Assembly (NCBI RefSeq): GCF_036381655.1
Contig: NZ_DASVCJ010000023.1
Span: forward strand, 6,697 to 70,696
Length of the DNA: 64,000 nucleotides
DNA from: Ferrovibrio sp036381655
GTDB lineage: Bacteria > Pseudomonadota > Alphaproteobacteria > Ferrovibrionales > Ferrovibrionaceae
Direction of reading: 5' to 3'
Shown: positions 33,778 through 44,700 of the stretch, in pieces
Layout of the letters: each line of letters starts with the position of its first letter
Numbering within the stretch: the first letter of the stretch is position 1
Position numbers and translations under genes: made by a program
The notes under the pieces: generated by a model
What the model was told of the DNA's origin: nothing
The model's input: only the letters and a program-made list of their open reading frames with translations
The model's database searches: none

Positions 33778-34428
33778 ATGGCTTGGACCCGCGAAGAGAT
33801 GGCCGCCCGTGCTGCCAAGGAATTGCGCGACGGCTTTTACGTCAATCTCGGCATCGGCATTCCGACGCTGGTATCGAACTACATCCCCGAAGGCATAGAT
33901 GTCGTGCTGCAATCCGAGAACGGCATGCTGGGCATGGGGCCTTTCCCCTATGAAGGCGACGAGGATCCCGACCTGATCAATGCCGGCAAGCAGACGGTCA
34001 CCGAGCTGCCGCATTCGAGCTTTTTCGGCTCGGACCAGTCGTTCGCGATGATCCGCGGCGGCCATATCGACCTGTCGATCCTGGGCGCCATGCAGGTCGC
34101 CGAGAACGGCGATCTCGCCAACTGGATGATCCCGGGCAAGATGGTCAAGGGCATGGGCGGCGCGATGGACCTGGTGGCGGGCGTCAAGCGCGTCGTCGTC
34201 GTCATGGAGCACACGTCCAAGGACGGGGAAAAGAAGCTGCTCAGGCGCTGCACGCTGCCGCTGACCGGCGCCGGCGTGGTCGATATGGTGATCACCGATC
34301 TTGCCGTGTTCACCATCGACAAGAAGAAGGGCGGCATGGTGCTCATCGAGCGCGCCCCCGGCGTTTCGCTGGCCGATATCGAGCGCAACACCGAGGCGGC
34401 ATACACGGTGGCCGACACGGCAAAATAG
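33778..34428 (+). CDS. scoB: 3-oxoacid CoA-transferase subunit B
   Basis: Beta subunit, 216 residues, carrying the catalytic glutamate in LQSENGMLGMGPFP near residue 45, which forms the CoA thioester. Preceded by GAGGAGAG nine bases before the ATG. A strong terminator follows at 34452. Confidence 0.95.
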   Translation: MAWTREEMAARAAKELRDGFYVNLGIGIPTLVSNYIPEGIDVVLQSENGMLGMGPFPYEGDEDPDLINAGKQTVTELPHSSFFGSDQSFAMIRGGHIDLSILGAMQVAENGDLANWMIPGKMVKGMGGAMDLVAGVKRVVVVMEHTSKDGEKKLLRRCTLPLTGAGVVDMVITDLAVFTIDKKKGGMVLIERAPGVSLADIERNTEAAYTVADTAK

Positions 34429-34451
34429 CAGCGCAAGCTTTCGCGAAAACG

Positions 34452-34479
34452 AAAGCCCCGGCATCGCCCGGGGCTTTTT
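34452..34479 (+). terminator. Rho-independent terminator of scoAB
   Basis: Arms AAAGCCCCG (34452-34460) and CGGGGCTTT (34469-34477) with an eight-base loop, ending in a run of T to 34479, 24 bp past the scoB stop. Confidence 0.9.
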
Positions 34480-34686
34480 GTTATCTCCGCCGGGCTTTCT
34501 TCGAATTTGGCGGCCTCGCCGGACCGCAAATGGTCACCGCGGCGGTTGTGCCGATTTCATTCGACAAGTGTTGTTGACGATGAAGCCGGAGCCGGTCGGC
34601 GCCGCGCCCAAGATGCGTCTGCGTCCCGGACCGGAAATGTCGTTGCTTGGCTGGCTGCAACACGGCTGCAGCCGAAGGAGGTGGCC

Positions 34687-35247
34687 ATGATTGCGCGTCG
34701 CGTTTTCATCGCTTTGTTGACCCTATCCGCTGTAGCCGCCTGCGCTCCGACACCGAGCGCGGTCACCGGCACGGTGTCCTACCGCGAGCGGCTTGTCGTG
34801 CCCGCCGACTCGGTGGTCGTGGTGCGGCTGGAGGACGTTACCCGCGGGACCGGATATCCGACGGTCGTGTCCGAGCAGCGCATCGTGCCGGTCTCGAACC
34901 AGCCGGTTCGCTTCTCGCTGCCATATTCGCCGGCGGATATCGATCCGCATGGCACATACGTCGTGAATGCCTGGATCGAGGAAGGCGGGCGGATTCTCTT
35001 CCGCAACGCCAGTCTCAACCAGGTGCTGACCAAGACGGCGCCGCGCAGCAACGTCCATGTCGAGCTCGAACAGGTCGTCGCCACCATGCCGGCGCCTCCG
35101 GGCACGACGACGACCACCGTGGTCCCGTCGAGCGGCGGCACGGTGATCGTGCAGCCCAATACGGGCACGACGATTGCGCCGGCGCCGGCAACGACCACCA
35201 CGACGACAAGTCCGCCGGCCAGCGTGGTGATTCCGCCCGCGCGGTAA
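34687..35247 (+). CDS. YbaY-family outer-membrane lipoprotein
   Basis: 186-residue lipoprotein: signal peptide ending SAVAAC with the acylated cysteine near residue 20. The YbaY-type beta domain (VTGTVSYRERLVVPADSVVVVRLEDVTR) follows, and a low-complexity Thr/Pro/Val tail (residues about 135-186) likely spans or lines the cell wall. The start at 34687 has a near-perfect AAGGAGGTGG ribosome site. Function of the family is unclear. Confidence 0.8.
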   Translation: MIARRVFIALLTLSAVAACAPTPSAVTGTVSYRERLVVPADSVVVVRLEDVTRGTGYPTVVSEQRIVPVSNQPVRFSLPYSPADIDPHGTYVVNAWIEEGGRILFRNASLNQVLTKTAPRSNVHVELEQVVATMPAPPGTTTTTVVPSSGGTVIVQPNTGTTIAPAPATTTTTTSPPASVVIPPAR

Positions 35248-35258
35248 GTGCGGGTGCG

Positions 35259-35696
35259 CTAGGGACAGGGCGCTTCGCGGAAAGCGTAGATGCGATCGTC
35301 CAGCGGCGTGAAATCGGCGTGGTCGCGCTTTTCGACGCCATCGACCAGCCATCGCGGCGACAGATAGGTCTGATAGATCAGGCAGACCATCTGTCCGTCG
35401 CGCTTGACGCGGCTGTATTCCGCCTTGGCCGCCCAGCGGCCGTCCGGCAGCAGCAGCCGGGTTTCGCCGCCGGCCACGGCTATCCGCCAGTGCAGCGGCG
35501 CGCCGTCGCGGACGGCAAGCGTCACCATGCCGGGCACCGGCGGCAGGAGCACGGCCTCGGCGAGAATATGGCCGCCGGCCAGCACGGTTCCGGCCTCGAA
35601 ACGGAGCGGCGGCGCCGGCGATTCCGCCGCATATGCGGCGAAAGCCGTCAGGGCCGCAGGGAATGCGGCGGCGCGGACGATGCTGAACCAGTCCAT
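35259..35696 (-). CDS. Exported protein of unknown function
   Basis: 145 residues with a signal peptide cleaved near AYAAES (residue 23-24). The mature part is mostly beta-strand-like with two cysteines (MVCLIY and the last-but-one residue), which may form a disulfide. It ends 11 bp from the convergent YbaY-type lipoprotein gene. I do not recognise a family. Confidence 0.65.
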   Translation of the reverse strand: MDWFSIVRAAAFPAALTAFAAYAAESPAPPLRFEAGTVLAGGHILAEAVLLPPVPGMVTLAVRDGAPLHWRIAVAGGETRLLLPDGRWAAKAEYSRVKRDGQMVCLIYQTYLSPRWLVDGVEKRDHADFTPLDDRIYAFREAPCP

Positions 35697-35722
35697 GCCG
35701 CATCATAGCACAATTCGGCTGT

Positions 35723-36106
35723 TCAGGGTTGATTGCGTGCTTTTTCCAGCCAGGTCCTGGCTTTATCGCGATGCTCGTCGGTGATGCTGCTTTCCACGGC
35801 CTTGATGGCGGCGAGAATGACGGCAATGTCGTCGCCGTAACCCATGGCGCCGAAGAAATCGGGAATGAAGTCGAACGGCACAATGAAATAGCCGAGGGCG
35901 CCGAACAGGATCGCCTTGGCGCTCGCCGGTGTCTTCGGATCGACGGCGGCGAAAAAGGCGGCAAGGAACGTCTCGGCGAAAGGCAGATAGCTCAGGGTCG
36001 CCTTGAACTTGCGCCAGAAGCGGCGCACAAGCCGCGGCTCCTCCTGTGCCAGCCGGGCGGGGTCGGCGGGCAGTTGGTAGGTCGGCGGATTGGGGTCTTC
36101 GCTCAC
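35723..36106 (-). CDS. YkvA family (DUF1232) membrane protein
   Basis: Short membrane protein with the DUF1232 core: PKTPASAKAILFGALGYFIVPFDFIPDFFGAMGYGDD. In this family the SPxDFIPDF-like turn joins two spans. The start is uncertain: GTG at 36106 gives 127 residues, while a TTG at 36187 gives 154 and would leave only 17 bp to the divergent gene. The GTG is preferred because it leaves room for promoters. Role unknown. Confidence 0.7.
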   Translation of the reverse strand: MSEDPNPPTYQLPADPARLAQEEPRLVRRFWRKFKATLSYLPFAETFLAAFFAAVDPKTPASAKAILFGALGYFIVPFDFIPDFFGAMGYGDDIAVILAAIKAVESSITDEHRDKARTWLEKARNQP

Positions 36107-36204
36107 GCTCCAGATATGGGAAGCGGCCGCGGGCGGCGCAAGATCGCTTCTGTCGGGGGCTGGGCTGTGGCATGCTGACCGCAGCAAAGGAGCAGGCAGG
36201 CGGC

Positions 36205-36969
36205 ATGGGAAGATTGCTGAGGCGCGTCGTTCCGGCGGTTGCCATTGCCGTGGCAGGCCTGTTCGTCTGCGCCGGGTCGAATGCCCGGGCGGACAGTCCG
36301 CTGGCTCTGGTGACCGGCGATAATTACCCGCCCTTCGCCGACGAGAAGCTGGCCGAAGGCGGCACGGCCACGGCGCTGGTCAGGCGGGTCTTCGACCTGA
36401 TGGGGCGGACGACCACGGTGACCTTCCGGCCGTGGCGCCGCGGCTATGAGGAAATGCTGCATGGCCGCTTCGATGCGAGCTTTCCTTATGTGCGCACGAC
36501 AGAGCGCGAACGCGACGTGCTGTATTCGCTGCCGATCGTCACGGTCCGGCAGGAGGTCTTCATGGCTGCGGACAGACGGTTCGCCTTCGCCGGCGCAGCG
36601 GATCTCAAAGGGCGGCGGATCTGTGCGGCGCTGGGCTATGCCTTGCCGGCGGACCTGCAGCAGATGCTGGAGCGGGGCGAGATCGAGCGCACGACCCCGG
36701 CCAATTCCGAATCCTGTCCCGGCATGCTGGCGGCCGGGAGGGTTGATTTCTTCCTGCAGGACAAGCGTATCGGCACGGCGCTGATCGACAGGGCCGGCAT
36801 ACCGGCCGGCGCGATCGTCGTGGCGCCGACGCCTTACGCAACGGCATCGCTGCATCTCATCGTCCCGCGCGGCCATGCCCAGGCTTCCCGCCTGATCGGC
36901 GATTTCAATGCGGCGCTGCGCCGCTTGCAGGCGAGCCCGGAATACGAGCGGCTGCTGGCCCTCAACTAG
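36205..36969 (+). CDS. Periplasmic solute-binding protein (family 3-like)
   Basis: 254 residues with a Sec signal peptide (about 27 residues, ending ARADS) and the start of a SBP_bac_3 fold: LVTGDNYPPFADEKLAEGG. Three cysteines lie in the mature part. AGGAGCAG precedes the ATG at 36205. No permease genes are adjacent, so it may be a stand-alone sensor or a binding protein for a distant transporter. Substrate unknown. Confidence 0.75.
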   Translation: MGRLLRRVVPAVAIAVAGLFVCAGSNARADSPLALVTGDNYPPFADEKLAEGGTATALVRRVFDLMGRTTTVTFRPWRRGYEEMLHGRFDASFPYVRTTERERDVLYSLPIVTVRQEVFMAADRRFAFAGAADLKGRRICAALGYALPADLQQMLERGEIERTTPANSESCPGMLAAGRVDFFLQDKRIGTALIDRAGIPAGAIVVAPTPYATASLHLIVPRGHAQASRLIGDFNAALRRLQASPEYERLLALN

Positions 36970-37051
36970 ACCTGCGGCTATCGCCAAGTGTCCGGCGATC
37001 TGCTAGAACCCGCCCAATCGTTGCAAAGGCAAATGATCAGGAGGAAGATTC

Positions 37052-37813
37052 ATGCAATTGCAGGGCGTTGGCGCGATCGTCACCGGCGGTGCCTCGGGTC
37101 TGGGCGCCGCTACGGCGCGGGAACTGGCCAAGGCTGGCGCGAAGGTCGCCATTTTCGACATGAATGCCGAACAGGGCGAAAAGGTCGCCCGGGAGATCGG
37201 CGGCGCCTTCGTCAAATGCGATGTGGCGGACGGCCCGGGCGGCGAGGCTGCGGTGAAGGATGCGATCGCCAAGGTCGGTCCGGTCCGCGTGCTCGTCAAT
37301 TGCGCCGGCGTCGGCACGCCGATGAAGGCGGTGAGCAAGGACGGCCCGGTCGCGCTGGAGAAGTTCGTCCGCGTCGTGCAGATCAATCTGGTCGGCACCT
37401 TCAACATGGTCCGCCTCGTGGCGCATCACATGCAGCAGCAGCCGGCGCTTGCCGATAACGAGCGCGGCGTGATCGTCAACACCGCCTCGGTGGCGGCGTT
37501 CGACGGCCAGATCGGCCAGCCCGCTTACGGCGCCTCCAAGGCCGGCGTGCATGGCATGACGCTGCCGCTGGCGCGCGAATTCGCCCAGTTCGGCATCCGC
37601 GTCTGCACGATTGCGCCGGGCCTGTTCAACACGCCGATGATGGCGGCGCTTCCGCCCGAGGCGCAGGAAAGCCTCGGCAAATCGGTGCCGTTCCCGCAGC
37701 GGCTGGGTAAGCCGGAGGAATATGCCGCTTTGGCGCGCCATATCTGTGAAAATGTGATGCTGAATGGCGAAACCATTCGTCTCGACGGCTCGATCCGCAT
37801 GGCGCCGCGCTAA
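37052..37813 (+). CDS. Short-chain dehydrogenase (3-hydroxyacyl-CoA dehydrogenase type 2-like)
   Basis: NAD-dependent SDR of 253 residues. TGGASGLGAATARE near residue 11 is the cofactor site, NCAGVG the structural motif, and the YGASK at about residue 165 carries catalytic Tyr and Lys. Its closest known relatives are HSD17B10-type 3-hydroxy-2-methylbutyryl-CoA/3-hydroxyacyl-CoA dehydrogenases of isoleucine and fatty acid breakdown, from overall resemblance. AGGAGG precedes the ATG. A terminator follows. Confidence 0.85.
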   Translation: MQLQGVGAIVTGGASGLGAATARELAKAGAKVAIFDMNAEQGEKVAREIGGAFVKCDVADGPGGEAAVKDAIAKVGPVRVLVNCAGVGTPMKAVSKDGPVALEKFVRVVQINLVGTFNMVRLVAHHMQQQPALADNERGVIVNTASVAAFDGQIGQPAYGASKAGVHGMTLPLAREFAQFGIRVCTIAPGLFNTPMMAALPPEAQESLGKSVPFPQRLGKPEEYAALARHICENVMLNGETIRLDGSIRMAPR

Positions 37814-37845
37814 GGCGTTAAGCGGTTCTTATATCGTAAAGATCG

Positions 37846-37877
37846 ACGGCCGCTGGATCCTTCCGGCGGCCGTTTTT
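37846..37877 (+). terminator. Rho-independent terminator after the SDR gene
   Basis: Arms ACGGCCGC (37846-37853) and GCGGCCGT (37866-37873), then a T-run to 37877. Confidence 0.88.
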
Positions 37878-37984
37878 CTTTACGCTATTCGGCCCGGCCG
37901 AACACTTGCCCGGGCGGGCATTTCCCGCTACCCCTTGGGCCGCGCATTTCCACCCCTGACTTCAGCCATTTCCGGAGGTTTCCC

Positions 37985-38950
37985 ATGGCGCGCAAGAAAA
38001 TCGCCCTGATCGGCGGCGGCAATATCGGCGGCACGCTGGCGCTGCTGGCCGGGCTCAAAGAACTCGGCGATATCGTGGTCTTTGACGTGGTGGAAGGCCT
38101 GCCACAGGGCAAGACGCTCGACATCGCCCAGGCCGGCGCGGTCGAGGGCTTCGATGCCGCGCTGTCCGGCACGCAGGATTACAAGGACATTGCCGGCGCC
38201 GATGTCATCATCGTCACGGCTGGCGTGGCGCGTAAGCCCGGCATGAGCCGCGACGACCTGCTCGGCATCAACATCAAGGTCATGCAGGCGGTCGGCGCCG
38301 GCATCAAGCAGCATGCGCCGAACGCTTTCGTCATCTGCATCACCAACCCGCTCGACGCGATGGTCTGGGTGCTGCGCGAAGTCTGCGGCCTGCCGCATAA
38401 CCGCGTGGTCGGCATGGCCGGCGTGCTCGACTCCGCCCGCTTCCGCCACTTCCTCGCCGAGGAATTCAAGGTTTCGGTCACCGACGTGAATGCCTTCGTG
38501 CTCGGCGGCCATGGCGACACCATGGTGCCGCTGATCCGCTATTCGACCGTGGCCGGCATCCCGGTGCCGGACCTGATCAAGATGGGCTGGTCGACCCAGG
38601 AGCGCATCGACAAGATCGTCCAGCGCACCCGCGACGGCGGCGCCGAGATCGTCGGCCTGCTCAAGACCGGCTCGGCCTTCTACGCGCCGGCCTCCTCGGC
38701 GATCGAGATGGCGGAAGCCTATCTGAAGGACAAGCGCCGCGTGCTGCCCTGCGCCGCCTGGCTGAACGGCGAGTATGGCGTGAAGGGCATGTATGTCGGC
38801 GTGCCGGTGGTGCTGGGCGCCAACGGCGTCGAGAAGGTGGTCGAAATCCAGCTCAATGCCGAAGAAAAGAAGATGTTCGATCACTCGGCCAATGCCGTGA
38901 AGGGCCTGGTCGATGCCTGCAAGCAGATCGACGGCTCGCTCGGCAAGTAA
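37985..38950 (+). CDS. mdh: Malate dehydrogenase
   Basis: TCA-cycle enzyme, malate to oxaloacetate with NAD. The 321-residue protein is the LDH-like type: GGGNIGGTLALL at the start, catalytic GGHGDTM near residue 177, and substrate-binding arginines in ARKPGMSRDDLL and MAGVLDSARF. A hairpin terminator follows at 38977. The neighbours (scoAB, SDR) suit acetyl-CoA and organic acid metabolism. Confidence 0.97.
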   Translation: MARKKIALIGGGNIGGTLALLAGLKELGDIVVFDVVEGLPQGKTLDIAQAGAVEGFDAALSGTQDYKDIAGADVIIVTAGVARKPGMSRDDLLGINIKVMQAVGAGIKQHAPNAFVICITNPLDAMVWVLREVCGLPHNRVVGMAGVLDSARFRHFLAEEFKVSVTDVNAFVLGGHGDTMVPLIRYSTVAGIPVPDLIKMGWSTQERIDKIVQRTRDGGAEIVGLLKTGSAFYAPASSAIEMAEAYLKDKRRVLPCAAWLNGEYGVKGMYVGVPVVLGANGVEKVVEIQLNAEEKKMFDHSANAVKGLVDACKQIDGSLGK

Positions 38951-38966
38951 GCTGAGTTTCCTTCCG

Positions 38967-39656
38967 ATGAACGACGCGGCGCGCCAGAACCCATCCGGCG
39001 CGCCGTTTTTCTTTCCCGCCGCCCTGGCCGCGGCCTTGCTGATGGCTGGCCTGTATCTTCTGTTGCCGCCGCTGGCGGCACCCCTGTGGCCGACCGCTGC
39101 CGTCAAAGGCGCCGTCTGCCCATGTCTTGCCCTGGCCTTATGGGCGAGCCGCGGCGGCGACCGGCCGGCTTTGCTGGGCGGTCTGGCGCTGCTTGCCTCC
39201 GCAGCGGGCGACGTATTGCTGGCGGCGGACGGCGCGCGCCTCTTCGTGCCGGGGCTTGCCGCCTTCCTGGTTGCCCATCTGCTTTATATCGCGCTGTTCG
39301 TCATCGGCGGCCGGGCTGCCGGCCGGATGACGCCGATCCGATGGGCGCTCGCGGCGGCGATCCTGTTCCATGCGGTCGGCATGGCGATCTTTCTGGCGCC
39401 TCATCTCGGCCGCATGGCCGTACCGGTTTACGCCTATCTCGTCGTCATCAGCATGATGGGGTTGAGCGCGGTGCGGCTCGGCCGGTGGCTCGTCATTTTC
39501 GGTGCGCTCAGCTTCATGCTGTCGGATTCCCTGCTCGCGCTGAACAAATTCGTCCAGCCGATTTCTCATATCGGGCCGGCGATTTGGATCGCCTATGTCG
39601 CGGCGCAGGGTATGATCGTTCTCGGCTGGCGCAATCGCGGCGGCGCCGTTCAGTGA
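38967..39656 (+). CDS. YhhN/TMEM86-family membrane protein (lysoplasmalogenase-like)
   Basis: 229-residue membrane protein with about seven to eight spans; the KGAVCPCLALALW and SAAGDVLLA segments, with Asp in a span, fit the YhhN family, to which the lysoplasmalogenase TMEM86 belongs. The start is doubtful: the mdh terminator (38977-39010) lies inside the first 15 codons of the ORF, so translation from 38967 would need read-through; an alternative ATG is at 39042, but that shortens the first span. Confidence 0.65.
   Translation: MNDAARQNPSGAPFFFPAALAAALLMAGLYLLLPPLAAPLWPTAAVKGAVCPCLALALWASRGGDRPALLGGLALLASAAGDVLLAADGARLFVPGLAAFLVAHLLYIALFVIGGRAAGRMTPIRWALAAAILFHAVGMAIFLAPHLGRMAVPVYAYLVVISMMGLSAVRLGRWLVIFGALSFMLSDSLLALNKFVQPISHIGPAIWIAYVAAQGMIVLGWRNRGGAVQ
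38977..39010 (+). terminator. Rho-independent terminator of mdh
   Basis: Arms CGGCGCGCC (38977-38985) and GGCGCGCCG (38997-39005) with a T-run 39006-39010, 26 bp past the mdh stop. It is embedded in the annotated start of the next ORF. Confidence 0.85.
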
Positions 39657-39682
39657 CCCGTTAACGGACAAGAGGAGAAGCC

Positions 39683-39877
39683 ATGCGGCTCATCATCGCC
39701 ATCTTCCTGCCCTTCCTGCTGTTCTTCACCATTGGCCGGCCGATCGCCGGCATCATCTGCCTGATCCTGCAGATCACGCTGATCGGCTGGCTGCCGGCGG
39801 CGCTCTGGGCCATCTACGCCCTCGGCCAGTACAACACCGCCAAGCAGATCGAGCGGGCGGCGGGCGGTAGCGACTGA
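39683..39877 (+). CDS. Pmp3/YqaE-family small membrane peptide
   Basis: 64 residues with two hydrophobic spans (about 2-30 and 33-50), IIAIFLPFLLFFTIGRP then GWLPAALWAIYALGQYN, which fits the Pmp3/UPF0057 stress-related family. AGAGGAGAAG precedes the ATG. It lies 26 bp after yhhN and just before the convergent bioB. Confidence 0.7.
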   Translation: MRLIIAIFLPFLLFFTIGRPIAGIICLILQITLIGWLPAALWAIYALGQYNTAKQIERAAGGSD

Positions 39878-39879
39878 CG

Positions 39880-40911
<1,032 letters not shown>

Positions 40912-41040
40912 GGTCGGGCTCTCCACCGTCTTGACTGCGCCCCTGCCGTAGCCCGTGGCGGCGGCGCTGTCCAGTGCCGGGGCCAGGCGATCCCCGCACT
41001 TCGTCTTGCCGCCCAATGGGCGCTAGTCTACGCTCGACGC

Positions 41041-41706
41041 ATGATGACAGCAGGCAAAACCGGCGCAGAACCGGCACTCACAATCATCATCGCCGATGAT
41101 CACCCTCTGGTGCGCGAGGCGCTGGGGCAGGCGCTGCGCCAGGCTATGAACGGCGTCGAGGTGATCGGTGCGGCAGACCTGGATGGCGCCCGTCAGGCGC
41201 TGGAGGCGCGTGAAAGTGTCGACCTCCTGATCCTGGATCTCGATATGCCCGGGATGGACGGCTTTGCCGGTCTGGCCTCGGTGCGCGCCAGCCATCCGGC
41301 GGTGCCGGTGGCGATCGTCTCGTCCACGCGCGATCCCGCCGTCATGCGCCGTGCCATCGAATTCGGCGCCGCCGCCTTCGTGCCGAAATCGGCCGCCCTG
41401 GATACCATCGCCAGTGCGCTGCAATCCGTCCTCGACGGCGAGATTTGGCTGCCGCCCGAACTGGAATCGAGCGACGGTACCGTGCCGGACGATTTCGCGC
41501 GGCGGGTGAGCGAACTGACGCCGCAACAGCTTCGCGTGCTCACCTTGCTGCGGCAGGGCAAGCTGAACAAGCAGATCGCGCATGAATTGTCGGTCGGCGA
41601 GGCCACGGTGAAGGCGCATGTCACCGCCATCCTGAAGAAGCTTGGCGTACGCAGCCGCACGCAAGCCGTCATCGCCGCCCGGCATTTTTCCTTCGACGAC
41701 AAATAG
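41041..41706 (+). CDS. NarL/LuxR-type response regulator
   Basis: 221-residue two-domain regulator. The receiver has the acid pair ADDHPL near residue 19, phospho-acceptor LDLDMPG near 67, and lysine FVPKSAA near 118. The C-terminal LuxR helix-turn-helix is LTPQQLRVLTLLRQGKLNKQIAHELSVGEATVKAHVTAIL. It is tail to tail with the large hybrid kinase at 41718 (11 bp apart), its likely partner. Confidence 0.85.
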   Translation: MMTAGKTGAEPALTIIIADDHPLVREALGQALRQAMNGVEVIGAADLDGARQALEARESVDLLILDLDMPGMDGFAGLASVRASHPAVPVAIVSSTRDPAVMRRAIEFGAAAFVPKSAALDTIASALQSVLDGEIWLPPELESSDGTVPDDFARRVSELTPQQLRVLTLLRQGKLNKQIAHELSVGEATVKAHVTAILKKLGVRSRTQAVIAARHFSFDDK

Positions 41707-41717
41707 GAATAGCGCCG

Positions 41718-44700
41718 TCAGTCGCCGGTTTCGGCCAGGGCTCCTGCCGGCCGGCGGCGTTGGCTGATCAGGGCCCGCAAGGCTGCGGGCTTGACCGGCT
41801 TGTGCAGGATGTCGACTCCCATCGCCGCGGCGCGGCGGCGCAGATCCTGGCTGCGGTCGGCGGTGATCAGGATCGCGGGAATGCGCTGACCCCAATCCTG
41901 GCGCAACTGGGCGACGGCCTCGAGGCCGTCCGGCGCCTGCTCTTCGAGATGGAAGTCGGCCAGGATGATATCCGGGCTGCGCCCTGCGGCCGCCACCGCC
42001 TGGCGGGCCGCTTTGATGGCATCGACGGCCGTAACCTGGCAGGACCAGCCCTCCAGCAGGGTGGTCATCGCCTCGCGCACGCCAGCCTCGTTCTCGATGC
42101 ACAGGACGAAGCTGCCGGTGAGCGAGCCGGCTATGTAAGCCGGCATCGGCGGCGGCGCGGCCGGCTGCGCCGGCTCTACGGCGGCGCGCGGCACTGTGAT
42201 GGAAAATACCGATCCGCGGCCCGGTTCGGACCGCAGGCCGATCGGGCTGCCGAGCTTCCTGGAGATACGCTCGACAATGGCAAGGCCAAGTCCGAGGCCG
42301 CGCTCGGCGGCATCGCCGCCAGGTTCCAGACGGGCGAATTCCTGGAAGATGATCTGCCGCTTGTCCTCGGGGATGCCGGGACCGTTGTCGCAGACATCGA
42401 TCCGCAGCGTGTCGCCGCGGCGGCGGCAGCCGACCAGCACGCGGCGATCGTGCCGATCGCTGCGGGCATAGCGGATCGCATTGGCGACGAAGTTCTGCAG
42501 CACGCGCCGCAGCATGGCCGGATCGGTGCTGACGGTTGCCGTCGTCGGCACGACCTTGAGCGCGACGCCGCGGCGGGCGGCCAGCGGCGCAAAGGCGGCC
42601 GCCAGCGATTCCAGCAGGGGCCCCAATGCAACGGGGCGGATTTCCGGCTTGACGGCGCCCGCATCCAGCTTGGAGATGTCCAGCAGCGCATCGAGCAGGG
42701 CTTCCACCGCGCCGAGGCCATGATCGATCTTGGAGACCAGCGGGTTGTCGGGCTCGCGCTCGGCGAGGGCGGCGGTGAACAGCCGGGCGGCATGCAGCGG
42801 CTGCAGCAGGTCGTGGCTGGCGGCGGCCAGAAAGCGCGTCTTGCCGAGATTGGCGGCTTCCGCCTCGGCGCGCGACTGCTCCAGTTCCTGCACGGCGAGC
42901 TGCAGTTCGGCGGTTCTTTCCGCCACGCGCCGCTCCAGGCCTTCATAGGCGGCGCGCAGGGCGGCATCGGCGCGCCGGCGCTCGGTGATGTCCTGATAGA
43001 GCAGGAAGAAGCCGAGCACATGGCCCTGTTCGTCGATATGGGGGATGTAGGTGCCCTGGGCGACGGCGATCTTGGCGTCGTTGGTGGGGAACTCGATTTC
43101 GAAATTCTGCCGCTGCCCGGCCAGGGCCGCGTCGATATGCGGCTTGAGCCGCAGATAGCGGTCCGCCGGTATCAATTCGGATATCGACCGGCCGTCGATC
43201 TGGCCTTCCGGCAGGCCCAGGGCCTTGCGGAACGGCATATTGGTGAAGCGATAGCGCTCGTCGCGGTCGATATAGGCGATCAGGACGGGGACATTGTCGG
43301 TATAGATGCGGATGGTGCGCTCTGAATCGCGCAGCGCTTCCGCCGTGCGCACGCGGTCGCTGATATCCGTGGCGGTCGCCACGACCCCGCCGTCCGGCAT
43401 CGGATCGATGCGGATTTCGATCACGCGTCCATCGGGCCTTCGCTGCTCGTGGATGCGCGAACCAGACGCGCTGGAGGCCAGCAGCGAGATCAGATCGGGC
43501 GCGGCCTCGCCCGCCAGGGCCTCCAGAAGCATGCCGACCTCGGCCCGGGCGATGGGCAGCCCGAGCAGATCGAAGAAGCGGTCGTTCCAGGCCGCCAGCC
43601 GGCGTTCGCGGTCGAACACGCCGATGCCCTGGCTGACGTGATCGAGCGTGGTGCGCAGAAGGTCGAAGTTGTGGCGGATCGCTTCCGAGGCTTCGCCCAG
43701 CATGGCGCGCGCCGCGCGCGGGCTGAGCAGGTTCTTGTGCTGCGCCGAAGCCATCACGATGCGGGCCGAGGCGGCGCCGATGGCGCCGCCGAGCAGATGC
43801 TCGGTAAACGCCATGGCTTCGGCGGCGCTCATGTGGCGGCCGGCGAAGGCGCGGTCCGCCCGCTCCGGGCCGATGAAGCGCGAGGCGAGCGCCCGCCATT
43901 CCTCGATGCGCGGATCGGTGCTGCCGACATCGATGGAGGCTGCCGGCAGGCTGTCGCCGCCGCTGGTGAAGATCACTGCCTGTTCGATGTCGCGGCTGCG
44001 CGGCCGCGCGATCAGCGACACCGCGATCAGCAGGACGACGTTGACCAGCAGGCTGGCCGCGAAGCCCTGCAGGATGGGATCGAAGCCGTTGATCGGCGGC
44101 GGCAGCAGTCCGGCCAGCGGTGCGGTCATCGTCCGGCTGGCGGCGGCGCCGGCGATGGAGGGCAGCAGCAGGGCATAGACCCAGACGCTGAAGCCGGCGA
44201 TCAGGCCGGCGATCACGCCATGGCGATGCGCCTTGCGCCAATACAGGCCGAGCAGCATCGGCGGCGCGAAATTGGCGACCGCGCAGAAGGAGATCATGCC
44301 GATCGAGGCGAGCGGCAGGTAACCGGCGATCCAGCCATGATAGATATAGGCGGCGACCAGGATCAGCACCACGGCGGCGCGCCGCACGTTCAGCACGATC
44401 TGGCCGACCTCGCCCGAGCCGCCGGCGCGCGAGCGCAGCAGGAACGGGGTGACCAGCTCGTTGGAGACCATGATCGACAGCGCCATGCAGGCGACGATCA
44501 CCATCGACGTCGCCGAGGACAGCCCGCCGATGAAGGCGAAGACCGACAGGGCGACCTGGTCGGAAACCAGCGGCAGCGTAATGACGAAAAGGTCCGGGTC
44601 GGTGCTTCTTTCCATCAGCAGCAGGCCGGCCGCGGCAATCGGCACCACGAACAGGTTGATCGCAATCAGATAGGTGGGAAACAGCCAGCGCGCGGCTTTC

